A stretch of DNA of 64,000 bases from Tethya wilhelma (GCA_964030475.1 CAXIPT010000002.1:8699455-8763454); one strand, 5' to 3'; shown: positions 34,159 to 47,380, counted from the stretch's first letter. Made by a program: numbers and translations. Notes: generated by a model not told the origin, from the letters alone.

Positions 34159-36783
34159 CGATATTTTATGTGAAGAAAATGGTATATACCTAATGATTGC
34201 ACTTGTATAAAGTTGTGCATAATAATTATTATTAATTACACAGGAAGTATTGTTATTTTGTGCTAGTAATTTAAAGTATAGTAGTATACAATACTGTGTA
34301 TATACTAGAGTATTATTACAGAGTTGTATTGAGTCCTCATGTTATGAGTTTGAGCCTAGCAAAGCAACATAGTAAGCTGCTCAAAAGTGATCAGGCACAG
34401 GATGTGGATTGCGTATAAAGTAGGTGTGCATGCATGTGTGTGACCAGATTTTTCTCAGCAGATACCTCGGTCTATACCACCACCACATTATCCACAAAAA
34501 AAGGTCACTTAATGGAGCTCAAACACAGCCTCATTTTGCTGGCATATCTTAGCTGTGCTTCAGCATTTTCTTAGCCTCGAGCTCATACCTATGCATGCAG
34601 GCCTTATTCCCCATAAAATACAAATGAGGAAAAAGAGGGGAAAGCCTGGGGAAACTTCTCACATGTATCTTTAAAAATCTCCGGCTTGCAAAATGGATGG
34701 GCAAATTGAAAATACAACCACAATGCAGCAATTTATCATGGCAAAATTTTCCAGGTATAAGCCAAGTTTCTGAACTATTGAGGCTATTTTTTATCAACTT
34801 TTGTGTCTATACTATACTATAGGGCTAATAATAGTGATTCTGACAATATCATTAGTGTATATAAAAAAGAAGCATGGAATCCTGGCCTAATTCCTGTACC
34901 TTCAGAATTTTTAAATAATTATATAATTTATAAATAAAAGTTCATATCAAGGACAAAGGACACACAAAATTATAGCAATAAAGCTTATGACTGCGTATAC
35001 TATATTAAGGTAGATAAAAAGAGTTATATATTATGTACAAAATTATAATAATTATTAATGAACTAAGTGGAATCTAGAATTTGTGTTGAATAAAAGCATA
35101 AGGATTCACTGGGATGCATGGCTCCATGCAAAGCTGATCAGTGTTTTTTTGGGCAAGACGTCTAGACAGGAGTTGGCCTGCAGCTTTCTATCTAAGCATA
35201 TAAGGATATGCATAAATTTTACATTGACATTGTCAATGTGGCCAGCTAGGCTAGCTATCGATCTGGCAGCAACTGAGCATTCCAATGCATTTCATAGCAA
35301 AGTTCATCTGGTTCATAGTCTGTGAACTATACTGCTCCACTACTGTAACAGTTAACTATGTGCCAATCTGGGCCTATATAGGTGGATTAGTAGTCTAGCT
35401 ATCAAGCTAGACCCTCCTCCTTCGTCACGTTGCACGTGCCGAGAGAGAGGGTCTAGCAAAGGTCACATTTAATGAGAAAAATCAATTGACCAATCAGATT
35501 CAACTACACAGATTCTGGGTAGTAATTTACATGTGGGAGGTAGTTTGCATGCGTGGAAATAACCGCGTGTTCTATCACTGAAGTACGCTAAGTTATTGAT
35601 GATCTCTGGAGCTTTTGTAGTCATGGATAAGGCTTAAAAACAGTCTTAGATGTAAGCCTAAGGCATTTGACTTTGCAACAAAAGTACAATGAGGCTGAAC
35701 AGCGTGTGCATGTGGAACAAATTCTACCTGACTACTATAAGTATTTGATATCAGTAGAAAGTAATTAACACATAGAATGCAATTCTGACTGGAAACGCTG
35801 CACAAAATTTAGCGCTAGCTAAATATTAATAATAAAGTTCAATTTCAATGCCATACGCACAGCTAATTAACGATTTAGTCGCTCACCTTGCTCTTAGAGA
35901 ATATTTTGGACACCGTTTCCAGTCAAATCCAATCACTACTGGTCTCTTTCAATTGAAAACTCCCCAAAAGAATAGAAGAACTATCATTTTTCATAGCTGG
36001 GCGGCAACTTTTAGTGACTAACTTCGATTGCTTGCATAATAAATGAAGGCACCGATGGTGCACAAGCTTCGGCACACTAGTACTATAGTGCACCGTTACA
36101 TGCATACACTCTGTAAAGACTGCATGAGTGTATTAAGAAACTAATCCACCTATATCAGGTTAGCCACATAACTCTGTGATGAACTGAGCAGAACAAGTTA
36201 CAGACTATGCATCAGCGATACTTGCTCATCATGACTCAGCATCATCATCTGAGCTGTTTCCGAGGCTCGGAATGTTTATTTGTACTATGAGCAAGTGAAC
36301 CAGATGAGCTATACTTAGCAGCTATGCCATCCGCTCATATAGATATCTATCTATGATGGCATGCACTCTAATGCTCAGCTGTTGTCAGATAGCTAGCTAT
36401 TGATACACACTAGTGTGCACACGGTACACAGGCAGTCTAGCTGGACTACCACTCCGGGAAAATCAGTAGCCATGCAGCTTAGCTAGCTGGCCACACTGAA
36501 AAATTTATGCATGTTAATGCATCTATATGCTTACATAGCAAGCAGACCAACTCCTGGATGTCTTGCCAAGCACCACTGACCAACAGCAGCAGTCCAACAG
36601 CACAGTATCTGAATTTCAACACCGATTCTAGAAAACGCACACCAGATTAATAGGCGTGGTCTCAAAGCTAAGCGCTCAAAAGAAGCACAAAAGCCTCAAA
36701 TCTCAGTAACAACAACGATTTGGACAGCAAAAAATATACATCTACATTGTTGTTAGAGCTGCCTTTCTTGAGATTTCATTGGA
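34159..36783. other. Intergenic, no gene recognised
   Basis: Contains a short hairpin (about 35406-35457, GCTAGACCCTC inverted). The short ORFs on either strand have no splice context or recognisable domain. Confidence 0.45.
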
Positions 36784-36814
<31 letters not shown>

Positions 36815-36824
36815 AACAGACAAA
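36784..36824. repeat. (GACA)n microsatellite
   Basis: Tandem GACA/GACAAACA units. The preceding 150 bases and this tail could be the 3' part of a retroposed element, but I cannot identify one. From 36825 to 38130 there is no recognisable gene, only a short ATGGC-rich tandem stretch (36908-36950). Confidence 0.85.
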
Positions 36825-38130
36825 ACGACTACTGTAATCCTCTGCATGTGCCGAGGCTTAATAAGCGGCTAGCAGAGGATGTACGACAGGGTTATTGCAA
36901 AAAGCGGCCGTTGGCTGTATGGCTGTATGGCTGTATGGCCTTATGGCCTTAAGTATTTTGCCTTATATGGAAATTTATTATGCTAAAAATAGTTACTTTC
37001 CGGCTAAAACTAACTGTCAAGAAAGAAGAGACAGGAAGAAGAAGGTAGGAAGGTGAAGAAGATGGAGAAGGTAACAGCTGAATGAATGAGTCAGTATCAG
37101 GCCCGGCGGACACGGGACTGATGATGGAGTCTTCAACCATAATATGATGAATTAGTAGCTATCTATGCTTCATTGTCTTGGACTCGGCATCATCAAAGTT
37201 ATCCTGAGTGAGCACAAATTCAGTTCCTACTAACTTTGGTGGTATAAATCTCACTGATGACACATACAGACGTACAGGAATGAAAAAAGCACCTAGGAGG
37301 AAGTTGGCACTGATTGGCAATTTGCATCTGCCACTGGCAATCGACCTGGCAGAAAGCTAAATTATAGACTTTTCCACTGATGACTGATGAATCTGACATC
37401 AGTGAGAGGGATCATTGATAGTCAAAAAAGGATCATCTATATGCCAAAACCATCGACAGAATCATGGATATTATAGCTCTCGGAACCATGACAGAATATA
37501 GTCAAAACACAAGATACAGCCAGTCCCACAACCATGTCACTATCTACAAAATGAACACCAAGCTGCATGGTGTACTGCTCAAGCTCAGGTTGTACAGCAA
37601 CTACCACTATCAAGAGTAACATTCACACAGTTAATGGCTTTCACTTCTTTCATTGTCATCCTTATACTAGCAATATTTGGTAGTTACATCAACCTCCTTG
37701 CTTTGATTGTTAAAAATTTTATATTCCTATCATTGACTAGGTTATATTTTAGTTACATATAAGGGCAAATACCTAAGGCCACAAAGCCAAGAGCCAATGG
37801 CCATAAGGCCACAATTAAGGCCGTGTTTTGCAATAACTCTGTGCGACATGTGAGTTTCAATTCAATGCTTTTGCTGACTCAGCATGGTAGGTGCACGTGC
37901 CCAAATCTAATATTAAATTCAGATAGTGGTCACGCGATTGGAATGCGCTAATTGACACTCGCATGCCATACCTCCACTGAGCGGTTACAGTACAATCAAT
38001 TTAAATATTCATTAGTTTATGTAAAGAACAAGCATTTTACAAGCCAATTACAAGCCATCTACAACTTGCAGCTGCAAGCTAGTAGATCTGCCCCTATATT
38101 ATACCTGAGAACTTGTATGAGGGGAGGAAG

Positions 38131-38153
38131 GAGAGAGAGAGAGAGAGAGAGAN

Positions 38154-38201
<48 letters not shown>
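38131..38201. repeat. (GA)n microsatellite with one ambiguous base
   Basis: About 35 GA units interrupted by 'n' at 38153. The Arg-Glu and Ser-Leu frames through it are translation artefacts. Confidence 0.95.
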
Positions 38202-38204
<3 letters not shown>

Positions 38205-39245
38205 AAAGTCTGGTAGCTGTAACATAATATTTTTATAATCATAACTTCTTGGAATTCGAGGAGGAGTTTAGCTGCCACTAAGTAATTGAATAGAGGATAC
38301 ATATTTGTGATCTATGAATAATTAAACTTCACAGTAGAGTTGGCATAGTTAAAACTTATTATGTGTGTTGCACAATCTTCACTGACGTGTTACTACCAAT
38401 CACGTGTGATTTACTATAGGTAGTTCTGTCATTCCAAACTGAGATACAGGAATGTGTACGTTAGTTATTAGACTCTCCTTTTTCCTGTACAAGTAGCACA
38501 TGGGCAGGAGAGGCTGGGCACAAGACAAGTAGAGACCCACCTTAATTGGTGGAAATAAGGAAATAGTATTATAGTTTTTATTATCATTGTATTGGATGCA
38601 TGAGAGCTTTCAATGTAGAACAATCAACACGTACTCATGTATTCACCTTTGATAGTATTTTGGTCAGCTAACATGGAGCTATCTAACAGTGGCGTAGCCG
38701 GGTGAGGGGTGCGAGTATGGGTGCTCAAGCACCCCCTTTGCCGCTGACCGGAAGCACAAAAAGTATTTAATTATTGGACTATTATTATCTCTATTTCTTA
38801 TACTTGTTTGTTGTTAGAAGCTATTTTCCAAGCTCAATTAAGTGTAGCCAAGCTCTTGATAAACAAACTTCAGAATTGTTTAATTCACACTAGGTTGATT
38901 GATAGGGCTCAGCAGCTTGCTTCCAGCAATAGTTCAAAGGTCACGACATTGATCACATGTTTCAAAAGTGTGTGTGGCACCCAAAAATTTTCCACGCACT
39001 GTGCGCGCACAATTTTAACACCCCCCTTACTCTAAATCCTGGCTACACCCCTAATCAAAACTTTTGTTTTTCCACATCTAGATAATTTATAGAGTGATAA
39101 CTGCCCAGATTGACAGGAACAACTTGTGGCGTGGAGCAACCGGTAGAAGATAGTACAAAGACATCAGCATCAACAGCAATTAATAGCTTTAAATTCTATA
39201 GACAAAGACTACTCTTTGCCTTTATCAAGCTCTAACTTGGCCTTT
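38205..39245 (-). pseudogene. Decayed tandem copy of the 39900-40584 gene region, split by a transposon
   Basis: Segments 38210-38686 and 39056-39240 match, in order, 39415-39945 and 39960-40110: the GGTAGCTGTAACATAATA block, the TTGCACAATCTTCACTGACG block, the donor region CACCTTTGAYAGTATTTTGGTCAGC, and the coding block GCCCAGATTGACAGGAACAAC. The coding block carries frame-disrupting changes. A CAGTGGCG-type element (38687-39052) sits within it. The copy is therefore an old partial duplication that no longer codes. Confidence 0.7.
38687..39052. mobile_element. CAGTGGCGTAGCC-type non-autonomous DNA element
   Basis: The left terminus (AGTGGCGTAGCCGGG) and right terminus (CCTGGCTACACCCCT) are imperfect inverted copies. 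The intervening sequence has no transposase frame. It interrupts the decayed gene copy. A clean target duplication is not evident. Confidence 0.6.
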
Positions 39246-39899
39246 TTTCATTATAGGCAGTTTCATAGCAACAGCAAATGCTTTAATACTCAACAACTCG
39301 GTAGTTTTAGGGTTTTGTAGTAGGCCTTAATTTGCCTTAATTGGTACAGTTGCCAGAAATATATAGTCTTTTGCCCAGCCTCTCCTGCATGCACATGTCC
39401 ACATGTTACTTGTATGTATGGTAGCTGTAACATAATAATTTATTATTACTTCTTGGATTTCAAGGAGGGATTTAGCTGCCAATAAGTAACTGAATAGAGG
39501 CTACGCATCATTATAGCAAGTAAATTTGGCGAATTGGAGACTATACTGCAAATCGCCAAACAGTTCTTTACACATGCATGCACATAATATAAACAATGTA
39601 GCGTGTAAAATTAAATCACCAATTTAAAACCACTATAAACATGCTAAAATGCAGATTCGCCAAAGTTTACCTGCTATAATATTTATGGTATATAAGTGAA
39701 TATTTGAATTTCATGGTAAACTTTGCATAGTTAATTATTAATTGTGTGTCTTGCACAATCTTCACTGACGCATAATTACCAATCATTCATCATGTGAGAT
39801 TTTTATTGGTAGTTCTAAATTCCAAACTAAGACACAAGAATGTGTAGTTAGTCATGCACTGTGGAACATAGAACAAACAACATGTACTCATGCACTCAC

Positions 39900-40584
39900 C
39901 TTTGACAGTATTTTGGTCAGCAAATATGTTGCTATCAAAACTAAACATCCTGCTCTTGATGGAGTGATAGTTGCCCAGATTGACAGGAACAACTTGTGGT
40001 GTAGAGCAGCCGGTAGGAGACATTACGAAGACATCAGCATCAACAGCAATAGCTTCAAATTCCATAGACAAAGATTGCTTTTTGCCTTTATCAAGCTCTG
40101 ACTTACAAAGATTGGTAATAGCTTCAGCAAGGCTTTTCTGTATTGTATCTTTGTCAGTTAAGAATTGCTCCAATGGTGACTCGGAGTGGAACTTGATTGA
40201 AAACATCAAAACTGCTTGTTCACAATAGACTGAGTCCACTTGATGGACGCCATGCTTACAAAGGACAGGAGAAACTGCCTCAAGCAAACTGGTTTCTAAA
40301 AGCTTTACACAAACACCAGTACCATTCATAGATGGGAAGTTTAACGTAACACTTCTGTCCTGTAGTTCGACGACAGCTTGATTGCTATTGATGGTAATAG
40401 GTGTCGACAAGAGAAAAATATGATCATTGTAAGATGATGAGTGACTGGATATCTCATGTGGCTCTCCTGGACCAGTACCATGATCAGGATCAGGATCAGG
40501 ATTGGGAGCATTGCGGTCCACCCTCACTCTATCTGTAAGCAACTCCAGGAGATACCAAATCACAGCAGCAATAGTGAAAATCAT
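39900..40584 (-). CDS. N-terminal exon of a membrane-anchored protein of unknown function
   Basis: On the minus strand an ATG at 40584 (the longer ORF starts on GTG) opens about 228 residues, ending at a strong donor, CAAAG|GTGAGT, at 39900/39899. The frame beyond it to 39790 is intron read-through. Residues 1-16 are a hydrophobic anchor or signal (MIFTIAAVIWYLLELL). A Pro/Asp-rich linker follows (NPDPDPDHG), then an ectodomain-like region with four to six cysteines and an NGT sequon. I do not recognise the fold. The downstream exons were not identified. A degenerate duplicate of the 3' part lies immediately downstream. Confidence 0.5.
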
Positions 40585-40760
40585 GATCAGCTTCAGCACG
40601 TGTATCTACACCGAGTTCAATATCCAATCATCCCACAATCACTGAATCTGCATGTAGAAATATATTCAGTCAAGTTTGTCAATTTTATTTGAAAGACTAT
40701 TATAAGATACGCATAAGATCCTATATATAGTCATGCAGTCTAGCTATTCATACATGTACA

Positions 40761-41167
40761 ACCGTATATATTAGGAAATTTCCGTGGGGTGCAAATTTTT
40801 GTTATTTTCGTGACTAACCCCTGCATGAGTCACAAAATTTTCCCTTCCACAAAAAATTTTTTTGAGGTCAAAGGTCACGATACTCGCCAGTGTCACCACG
40901 CGCACGTTGTCAAAGATCTAGACTTCAGTTCTCTATCTTTTGCCAGTCTTTTCAAGAAGTTTGCAGTCTAAATAGCTAGTATCTAGCTGGAATAGTATTC
41001 TACAATGTCATGTTTATCAAAGCAGATAAACTGTCACAAGACCTTCAAGAGCTGTAAGTTGGAAACACTTGAGTCACGAAAATTAAAACCACGAATATTT
41101 TCCTCTGAAATGCGGTCTAGGCTTTTCATGAAAATTTACACCCCCAAAAATTTCCCGCTATACGGTA
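40761..41167. mobile_element. MITE with ACCGTATA..AATTTCC ends
   Basis: The left end (ACCGTATATATTAGGAAATTTCCG) and right end (AAATTTCCCGCTATACGGTA) are inverted copies with small changes. A related end (ATACCGTATAGCGGGAAAGTTTCG) occurs at 42777, followed by AAAATTTTCCG near 42860. No ORF. Confidence 0.6.
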
Positions 41168-41546
41168 TTCATGTTGGGCATGCCTGGCAATTCCAGCCTC
41201 TCCTGCCCACGTGCAAAAACAGCAGACATCCAAGGTTTTCTCAAAGAGCATGCATGTATTAAGGTCATGTTAATCAGTGTTGTACAGTTGTAAGTCTATA
41301 TAACTAGCTATATGACTCATAAACGTGATTTTCCCATAAAATTATAGGCTTGGCCATCTGTGGAATCATCTCCCATTCATGGACACATGGACACATAAGT
41401 ATAGCTACACCGATAGTCTGTAATTCTAGACACCACACCAAGAGCCTTACCTTATGCCTCCACAACGAATGAAGAGTGCCCAACCGCTGAATAGAACGAC
41501 ACTGAATATCCCATGAACAACAAACAAGTCCAAGTCCACACTGACC

Positions 41547-41620
41547 TTGCCTCGTACCCAGGCCACTCCCTCTTTTTAGTGTTTTAGCGAAAAAGAGGGA
41601 GTGGCCTGGGTACGAGGCTA
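41547..41620. mobile_element. 74-base palindromic MITE with 9-base target duplication
   Basis: Arms GCCTCGTACCCAGGCCACTC.. and its reverse complement (about 29 bases each) flank a 12-base loop. ACACTGACC is duplicated exactly at 41538-41546 and 41621-41629. Too small to code. A related, more diverged element lies at 8938-9060. Confidence 0.85.
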
Positions 41621-41675
41621 ACACTGACCCAAGACAGAGCTAGAGAGAACCAAAATGCGGGCGATCATATTAGTA

Positions 41676-41702
41676 CGCATGCGCATTAAATTGGCGGGAA
41701 AA
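41676..41702. promoter_or_regulatory. Possible promoter motifs: NRF1-like and E2F-like
   Basis: ACGCATGCGCA followed within 10 bases by TTGGCGGGAAAA matches NRF1-type and E2F-type consensus sites. No convincing gene starts on either side, so this is a motif observation only. From 41703 to 43419 no gene is recognised. Confidence 0.25.
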
Positions 41703-43419
41703 TCAACAAAATTACGTAGCTAGGGCAAAGTGAACATCAATCTACCAGTGCAATGGCCTGTGCCACAGCACTAGTCTACCATGGAGAGTGTTCAACATAG
41801 ATAAATCATCTCAGCAGGATATTACTCTGGAGAGGGAAATAAATTGTTATCGACTTCCTCACCACTGACAAGAAGCTAAGCCAATGCCAATGCATGCATG
41901 GTAGGAATGTGGATAACAAAGTATATGCCTCGCTCAGCAAAAAGGAAAATATCAAGTGTGAAGTCTTTCCACAAAAGTGTCACTGGGAAAAGCATGAGCA
42001 ACAAAACTATTGTATTGAATTCGAAGTTTATAAATTTACGAGGCATGACAGGATGGCTACTGAGCGGAAAGCTAGTAGTTCCTTGTCATGATGAGGAATC
42101 TAAAAAAAATAGCTTGGTGTGGTCATACAGCTGCTGCTGCAATATTGACTGGACTGGCCCACATGGTTTAAAATAAATGTTGGCTATATGTATACATTAT
42201 ATACAGGTTCCACCCCCAAAAAACAATTTTACAGTTTCTTGGACAAATTTGGGATATGGCCCTCCCAGCTAATTGTGAGGTAACGGTTGTTAAAGCAGAC
42301 TGAAAATCAGATTCAGCTGAAATCAAAGTCGAAATCTTTTCAACATTATAAAGGCACTCTAGAGGAAATTACTGAAGCTATCTGTGAGAGGAAACTGATG
42401 AAACTCCAGCAGTATATATAGTTGATCCAGAAAAAGAATCGATAGCATAGCCTTATTACTGCGCATGATGCATGCTCACACCATTATCATAATGACATTA
42501 TTACTCATATTACGACTTTAAATTTTGTATTGTAAGGGAAAAACACACAAGTTAGTGTCAATTCATAATAATTATAGCTTGTAATGTCATTATTATCATA
42601 ATAATACGCTTGCTAAGTGTGCGAACATTTATCATGCAAAATTCACTGATCAATGATTGTAAATTAATTATGCGATTTGACTATTTTGATATTTTCCATT
42701 GAGTGAGCATTATATGAGACCTAATTCTTTATGCATAGTAATTAATTACACTGCAGGCCGGCCAGGCATACAGTATATACCGTATAGCGGGAAAGTTTCG
42801 TGGGGTTTAACTCTTGCATTTTCACTGATTATGATCCATCCATGAAAGTTTTTATCCACGAAAATTTTCCGTAATATCGCACAGTTCATCCGGGAATTCA
42901 AAGTTAAACCACAAAAATGTTTGACTAAAGACATCGCGAAAGTTTGATGCCAGTCAAGTCTGTACTAAATTTTGAACTCAATGCCTGAAATCAAGAGTAG
43001 ATTATATAACAGGAATACTAATGTACACAAACACTCATGCTCAGCTCTTATGGTGGCTAGCTATAACCATGCTATTATACCTAAAAGAGACTCTCCTGAC
43101 ATGTTCACTAGCCATAATGTGTGCTTCTGGAGATTCTGTATATAAAAGAGAATCAAACAATAGAGAGTCAAGCGTAAATAACAGCAGTATAGGAAAACAC
43201 ATTTGTACACTTAGCCTGGTCAAATTGCACACATCAGAATTCTATGGATACAATTTGTAGCTGATAAGCACTGAAAGTACTTTTGAAAACGAATGTTCAA
43301 TAGCTGCATAGATTAGTTTTGATCTCTAAGTAAAAATTAAATCAAGTTACATGACGTATGTTTATGCTTATGATCAAAACACACATTAAGGATTGAATTG
43401 ACAGGTATATAGAGTAAAT

Positions 43420-43783
43420 CAGTGGCGGATCCAGAAAATTAGAATAGGGGGTTCAGAAATATTTGCGCGCAAATCGCGCCGCAAATTTTTGAAAACCACG
43501 CCCATTTTGCGTAAACCACACCCATTCCACGTGTTTTAGCTCCACCCATTTTTTAATCTGAGCAGAGTGAACTCGCGCTACGTAGCTGCTGAGCTCTCTC
43601 AAGTGTCTTCTTAGCTGTTTTTGTGCAAGAAATTCTCTTTTTAGGCTTATTTGGTGGTGATAAAGCGTCATTCAAGATTCTAAAGTAAGTCACTTTGCGT
43701 ATAAAAGCACAATGAATAATTGAATTTCTAGGCAAAAGGGGGGTGCAGCTGACCCCCCCTTCCCCCCCCTGGATCCGCCACTG
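43420..43783. mobile_element. Non-autonomous DNA element with CAGTGGCGGATCCAG termini
   Basis: The ends CAGTGGCGGATCCAG and CTGGATCCGCCACTG are exact 15-base inverted repeats. TAAAT flanks both sides (43415-43419 and 43784-43788), a possible 5-base target duplication. Internal ORFs are short and do not resemble a transposase. Confidence 0.85.
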
Positions 43784-45780
43784 TAAATCAAGTAAGCTAT
43801 GAAAATGATTAATTATCCAGTTACCCTTCTCAGGTTTAAGTTGCACACAGCAGAGAAACGGTTCATCAGCAATTACTCTAAGTTGGCCTCCATTGTCTCC
43901 TCCTGAGAGTCAGCTAGCTCCTCCTCCTATGTAGGATGAGGTGGGTGGGGGGACTACATGGAAAATAGGAAATGGACGGACAAAGAGCACATACACACAT
44001 CATTTTACACATTAATATAAAGCTTACTGTTCATAATACAGTACTGTACATACCAAAACGACAAACACTATAATATCATAACAATTTTTATGATTGTACA
44101 CTTACATACTTTGTTTCTGTCTAATGTTCTTTCCTTGTCCATATAATGACGACTTCCTCACCAAGAACTTTAATAGGAGGAGAAGATGATTGATGATGAA
44201 AAGCTGGTAGGTTTGGGTTTCTTTTTCCAATTAAGCGAATTTGTTATTGCAACAGAATTATTTTGTAACCAGCAAAGCTGAAGGAAAGCAAGTGGTAAAT
44301 TTCTGCATGAAGTCCTCTACAGACTACTTGCTGTACTTAAAGCAATCAGCAAATATGTACACTTGAAAGAGGAAGAAGCAACTCAGACATGGTGTGTTAA
44401 TCATAATTTCACCCATAATTTATAATTTTGTTTTTGCAAACAATTTATGATTCACCATTGAACATGTGCAGATGTATCATTATGTGCATGTAGTAGTACA
44501 TTGTACACATCCGTGACTGTACAAGGTGTCTACTTGTAAGTAACATGCTTCCTTTTCTCATCTAGGCCATGGTGGGTGTAATTTACCGTGCACATGACTA
44601 GGACTACAAAGATGAGACTGGGGGCCCGGACACTGCATAGGAGAATGAACCCCAAAATGGTACTATATAGTGTCCAGCATGCAAGTACACAGTTATTGAT
44701 GTAGATAGTGCATATTAACTTGCTCTACATTTCTTCCTCAGGTCATGGTGATGCATGGTGTGGCTTGTTCTTGGTGATAGTGGCTACTGTGATGGCTCTT
44801 TTGTCAATTAAGAGATGACTCTAGTAATAGTTTCAGGGTGTATATAGTGCTACCTACTCTAGTGGTTCCAAGTGTCCTCATACTGCATGCAGCTCTCCAT
44901 CTGACCTCCTGTACAAGCCCTCACCATGTCTCTCCCCATTGGGAAACTGATAAGGGAGGAAAGAAGGTAAGGGTGTCCAGGAATAGTTGCACATTTATAC
45001 AGTCTTGAGTGCATGCCACAACATTTGAGAATAGATTGATAGTGCCTTAGTATAACTCTTTAGCCTTGTTCCAATAATTGAATATCAATCACTAAAAACT
45101 GACATTTTCTGTCTCCTGTTCTCATAGTCAGCCAGTCTAGTGGTACATGTATAAAATTAAGTGTACTATAGCTTTGTGATGCCGGTGAGATTGAAATCAA
45201 CTACTGTGTAGCCAGAAATAATGATGGGGATTTACAATGGTCTAAGTGTAAATTTTTAAAATTAACCAATATTTTTATAGTATAATAGCTACAGTACATG
45301 CTCAGAACACAAACTTGAATTCATGAGTATTTTATTTTTACATTCTGTAGACCGAACAGGCAAATTAATGTATTACACAGGAGTTATAACGAGTTACATC
45401 CAGGAAGTTTTGAAACACTGACTCCTGAAAAGGGACAATTGTGACTAAATTCAAATCAGATTTTCAACTAGTAACCCCCAGACATTGAGTTTGTGAGCAA
45501 GGAAAGAATGAGATCGAGTTTACAGTCCAAAATTAGTTATAAAAGTAATCTTTAGGTGTGTCTGGTCGATTCTAGCCTTAGTAACTGCAGTAGTGTATGT
45601 GTGTGATATGCTGGTGTATTCCAGGCAGGCATGCATCCAAGGATCGGAGCTTTTAGTTTTCAACCCTTGACATATTGACTAAATAAACCTTTTTACTTGC
45701 ATTTTTGAAGTTAATTATGTATTCATGGGCTGATTAAGAATCTTGGCAGTTTAGCTTTGTTCTTCTGGAGACTCAGTGTT
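43784..45780. other. Intergenic, no gene recognised
   Basis: AT-rich sequence without long frames, clear splice-bounded exons or repeats that I could pair within the window. Confidence 0.45.
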
Positions 45781-45871
45781 ATAGTCATGTGCCAAAATCC
45801 AGACATTGCTCTGAATGGTTTCGCTATACTTTTGTGGCAATACCTGCTCCTACACAAATTTTTTTTGCTAT
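45781..45871 (+). repeat. Diverged single right arm of family R
   Basis: TAGTCATGTGCCAAAATCCAGACATTGC..CCTACACAAATTTTTTT resembles the right arm over about 90 bases with many changes. It is an older solitary arm. Confidence 0.55.
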
Positions 45872-46242
45872 TATGTATACAGTTACTTGACAATGTTTCT
45901 ATAGAGATATTTGAGTAATCGTTGCCAAAATATTGGTACCTCGAGCTCCATGGCCTACTGCATGCATGCACAAACCTATGTTGTCATCTTTTCTGATGAC
46001 TGATCCTTTGTTTCTCAGTGTTGTCTTGAAGATTTAATAAGACACGAGCAGCTTGGCTTGTTCCAGTGCATGTGGTCTGCAGGTAGTCCAGTTGGTCAGA
46101 TAGCTATAGGCCTATAATTATTATACTCAGGCATGGGTTCGTCACTGATAAATTATGTGTGTGATATGTAGCTATATTATAATAACTGTTTCGATACTCA
46201 CAGAGCTGTACAGTTGTCCGCATAAGTACATGCTGCATAGCT

Positions 46243-46804
46243 ACAAAGACTTTGATTCTTAGCACACCAATTTTCGTGGCACAATATAAAAGTTTATGAA
46301 AACTTGTCTATGCTGTGTGGAACTAGCTATTTGTTTGTGAATTATGATCTCCAAAATTATTATTCCCATCTAATTATACTTTCTAAATTTTCATGGTATC
46401 GTGAAATTCATAAAAAAATATTGTGCAATAAAAATGGTGACTACTACTTATCGGACTTAATAATTAATTAGGTGGAGCTCAAGAACCATTTCCATGGCAA
46501 CTAACCTTTTTGTATAATTATGTGAGAATCGACTTAACCATAGCATCTTTATTGCCATTGTGTGATATATATAGCTTTCCATTTAAAGAACACCTCAGTA
46601 TCATCACTATCAAGATATGGTGGCAAAAAGGGTGGTACATGGTAAGTCGATTCTCACGTAAAAGTTTGGTTGTCATGGAAACAGGTCTAGAACTGTAGCT
46701 AATTAATTATTCATAAATTCAAAATATCTAACGAGTGTTGAGTCACGTGCATGGACCATGCAAGATGTTTTGCAATTGTGTTAAGAATCAAATAAAGTCT
46801 TTGT
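46243..46804. repeat. Long inverted-repeat element (about 560 bases)
   Basis: The terminal ACAAAGACTTTGATTCTT (46243-46260) and AAGAATCAAATAAAGTCTTTGT (46783-46804) are inverted with a small indel. Inside, GTGAGAATCGACTTAACCA near 46530 is inverted as TAAGTCGATTCTCAC near 46645. This suggests a MITE folding over most of its length. Confidence 0.6.
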
Positions 46805-47083
46805 GTGCATGTCATCCGCATGCAATATAAATATTAACTGTAACATTAAAATTATCCTCATGAGGGTACTATCCTTAATTATGTTAATCATTATTGTGTT
46901 CATTCCTGATGACTGAGTCTCCTCTCATTATAGTGATAACAGTTAACAATATTATATCTGAAAGGGCCACTATATATGCTCATGTGTATAATCAACATCT
47001 GTGAGTTTACATTGTGATTGATGTTGTCCATGATCATGCTGGTCAGTGATAATATCGATAGGCAAGTCATGCAACATGCAGCT

Positions 47084-47305
47084 CTAGACATCATAAGACT
47101 CTATTGTTTCATATTGGTGTACTACAGAGCTGGCACCAGGAGTCAGATTTGCTTCAGAGACGTGGAGACTCATTGCTGATTGAGCGGTTTGCTGAGCTTG
47201 TTGGCTTCTGAGAGCTTCAAGCCTTCTCTGACGAATCTTGTGCATTATTTGTATGTTAACAAATATTGATACAAGGAATGCAACCGGAAATGCTGTACCA
47301 ACTCC
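47084..47305 (-). CDS. Terminal exon of a membrane protein with a cytoplasmic tail
   Basis: On the minus strand the acceptor CATTACAG at 47306 opens a phase-0 exon of 73 residues plus stop. It starts with a hydrophobic segment (GVGTAFPVAFLVSIFVNIQIM), then a basic stop-transfer (HKIRQRR), a Gln/Ser-rich tail and a C-terminal tyrosine region (YETIESYDV) that could be a sorting or SH2/PDZ-type signal. The upstream exons were not found; a family R repeat lies directly upstream at 47381-48285. The family is unknown. Confidence 0.5.
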   Translation of the reverse strand, partial: GVGTAFPVAFLVSIFVNIQIMHKIRQRRLEALRSQQAQQTAQSAMSLHVSEANLTPGASSVVHQYETIESYDV

Positions 47306-47380
47306 CTGTAATGTACATGTGTATGTATGCATAAAAATGACTAATTCATTATCATGTTGTCTACAGTGTACTAGTACTCT

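Noticed and set aside
37952..38302. ORFs rich in Arg-Glu or Ser-Leu on both strands
   Set aside because: They translate a (GA)n microsatellite that contains an ambiguous base.
41304..41624. Minus-strand ORF of 106 residues
   Set aside because: Its N-terminal part lies in the palindromic MITE at 41547-41620, and the remainder has no recognisable domain or splice signals.
43021..43260. 79-residue ORF with a hydrophobic N-terminus
   Set aside because: The hydrophobic start looks signal-like, but the rest has low-complexity Ser/Asn content, there is no supporting context, and such frames are expected by chance in AT-rich DNA.
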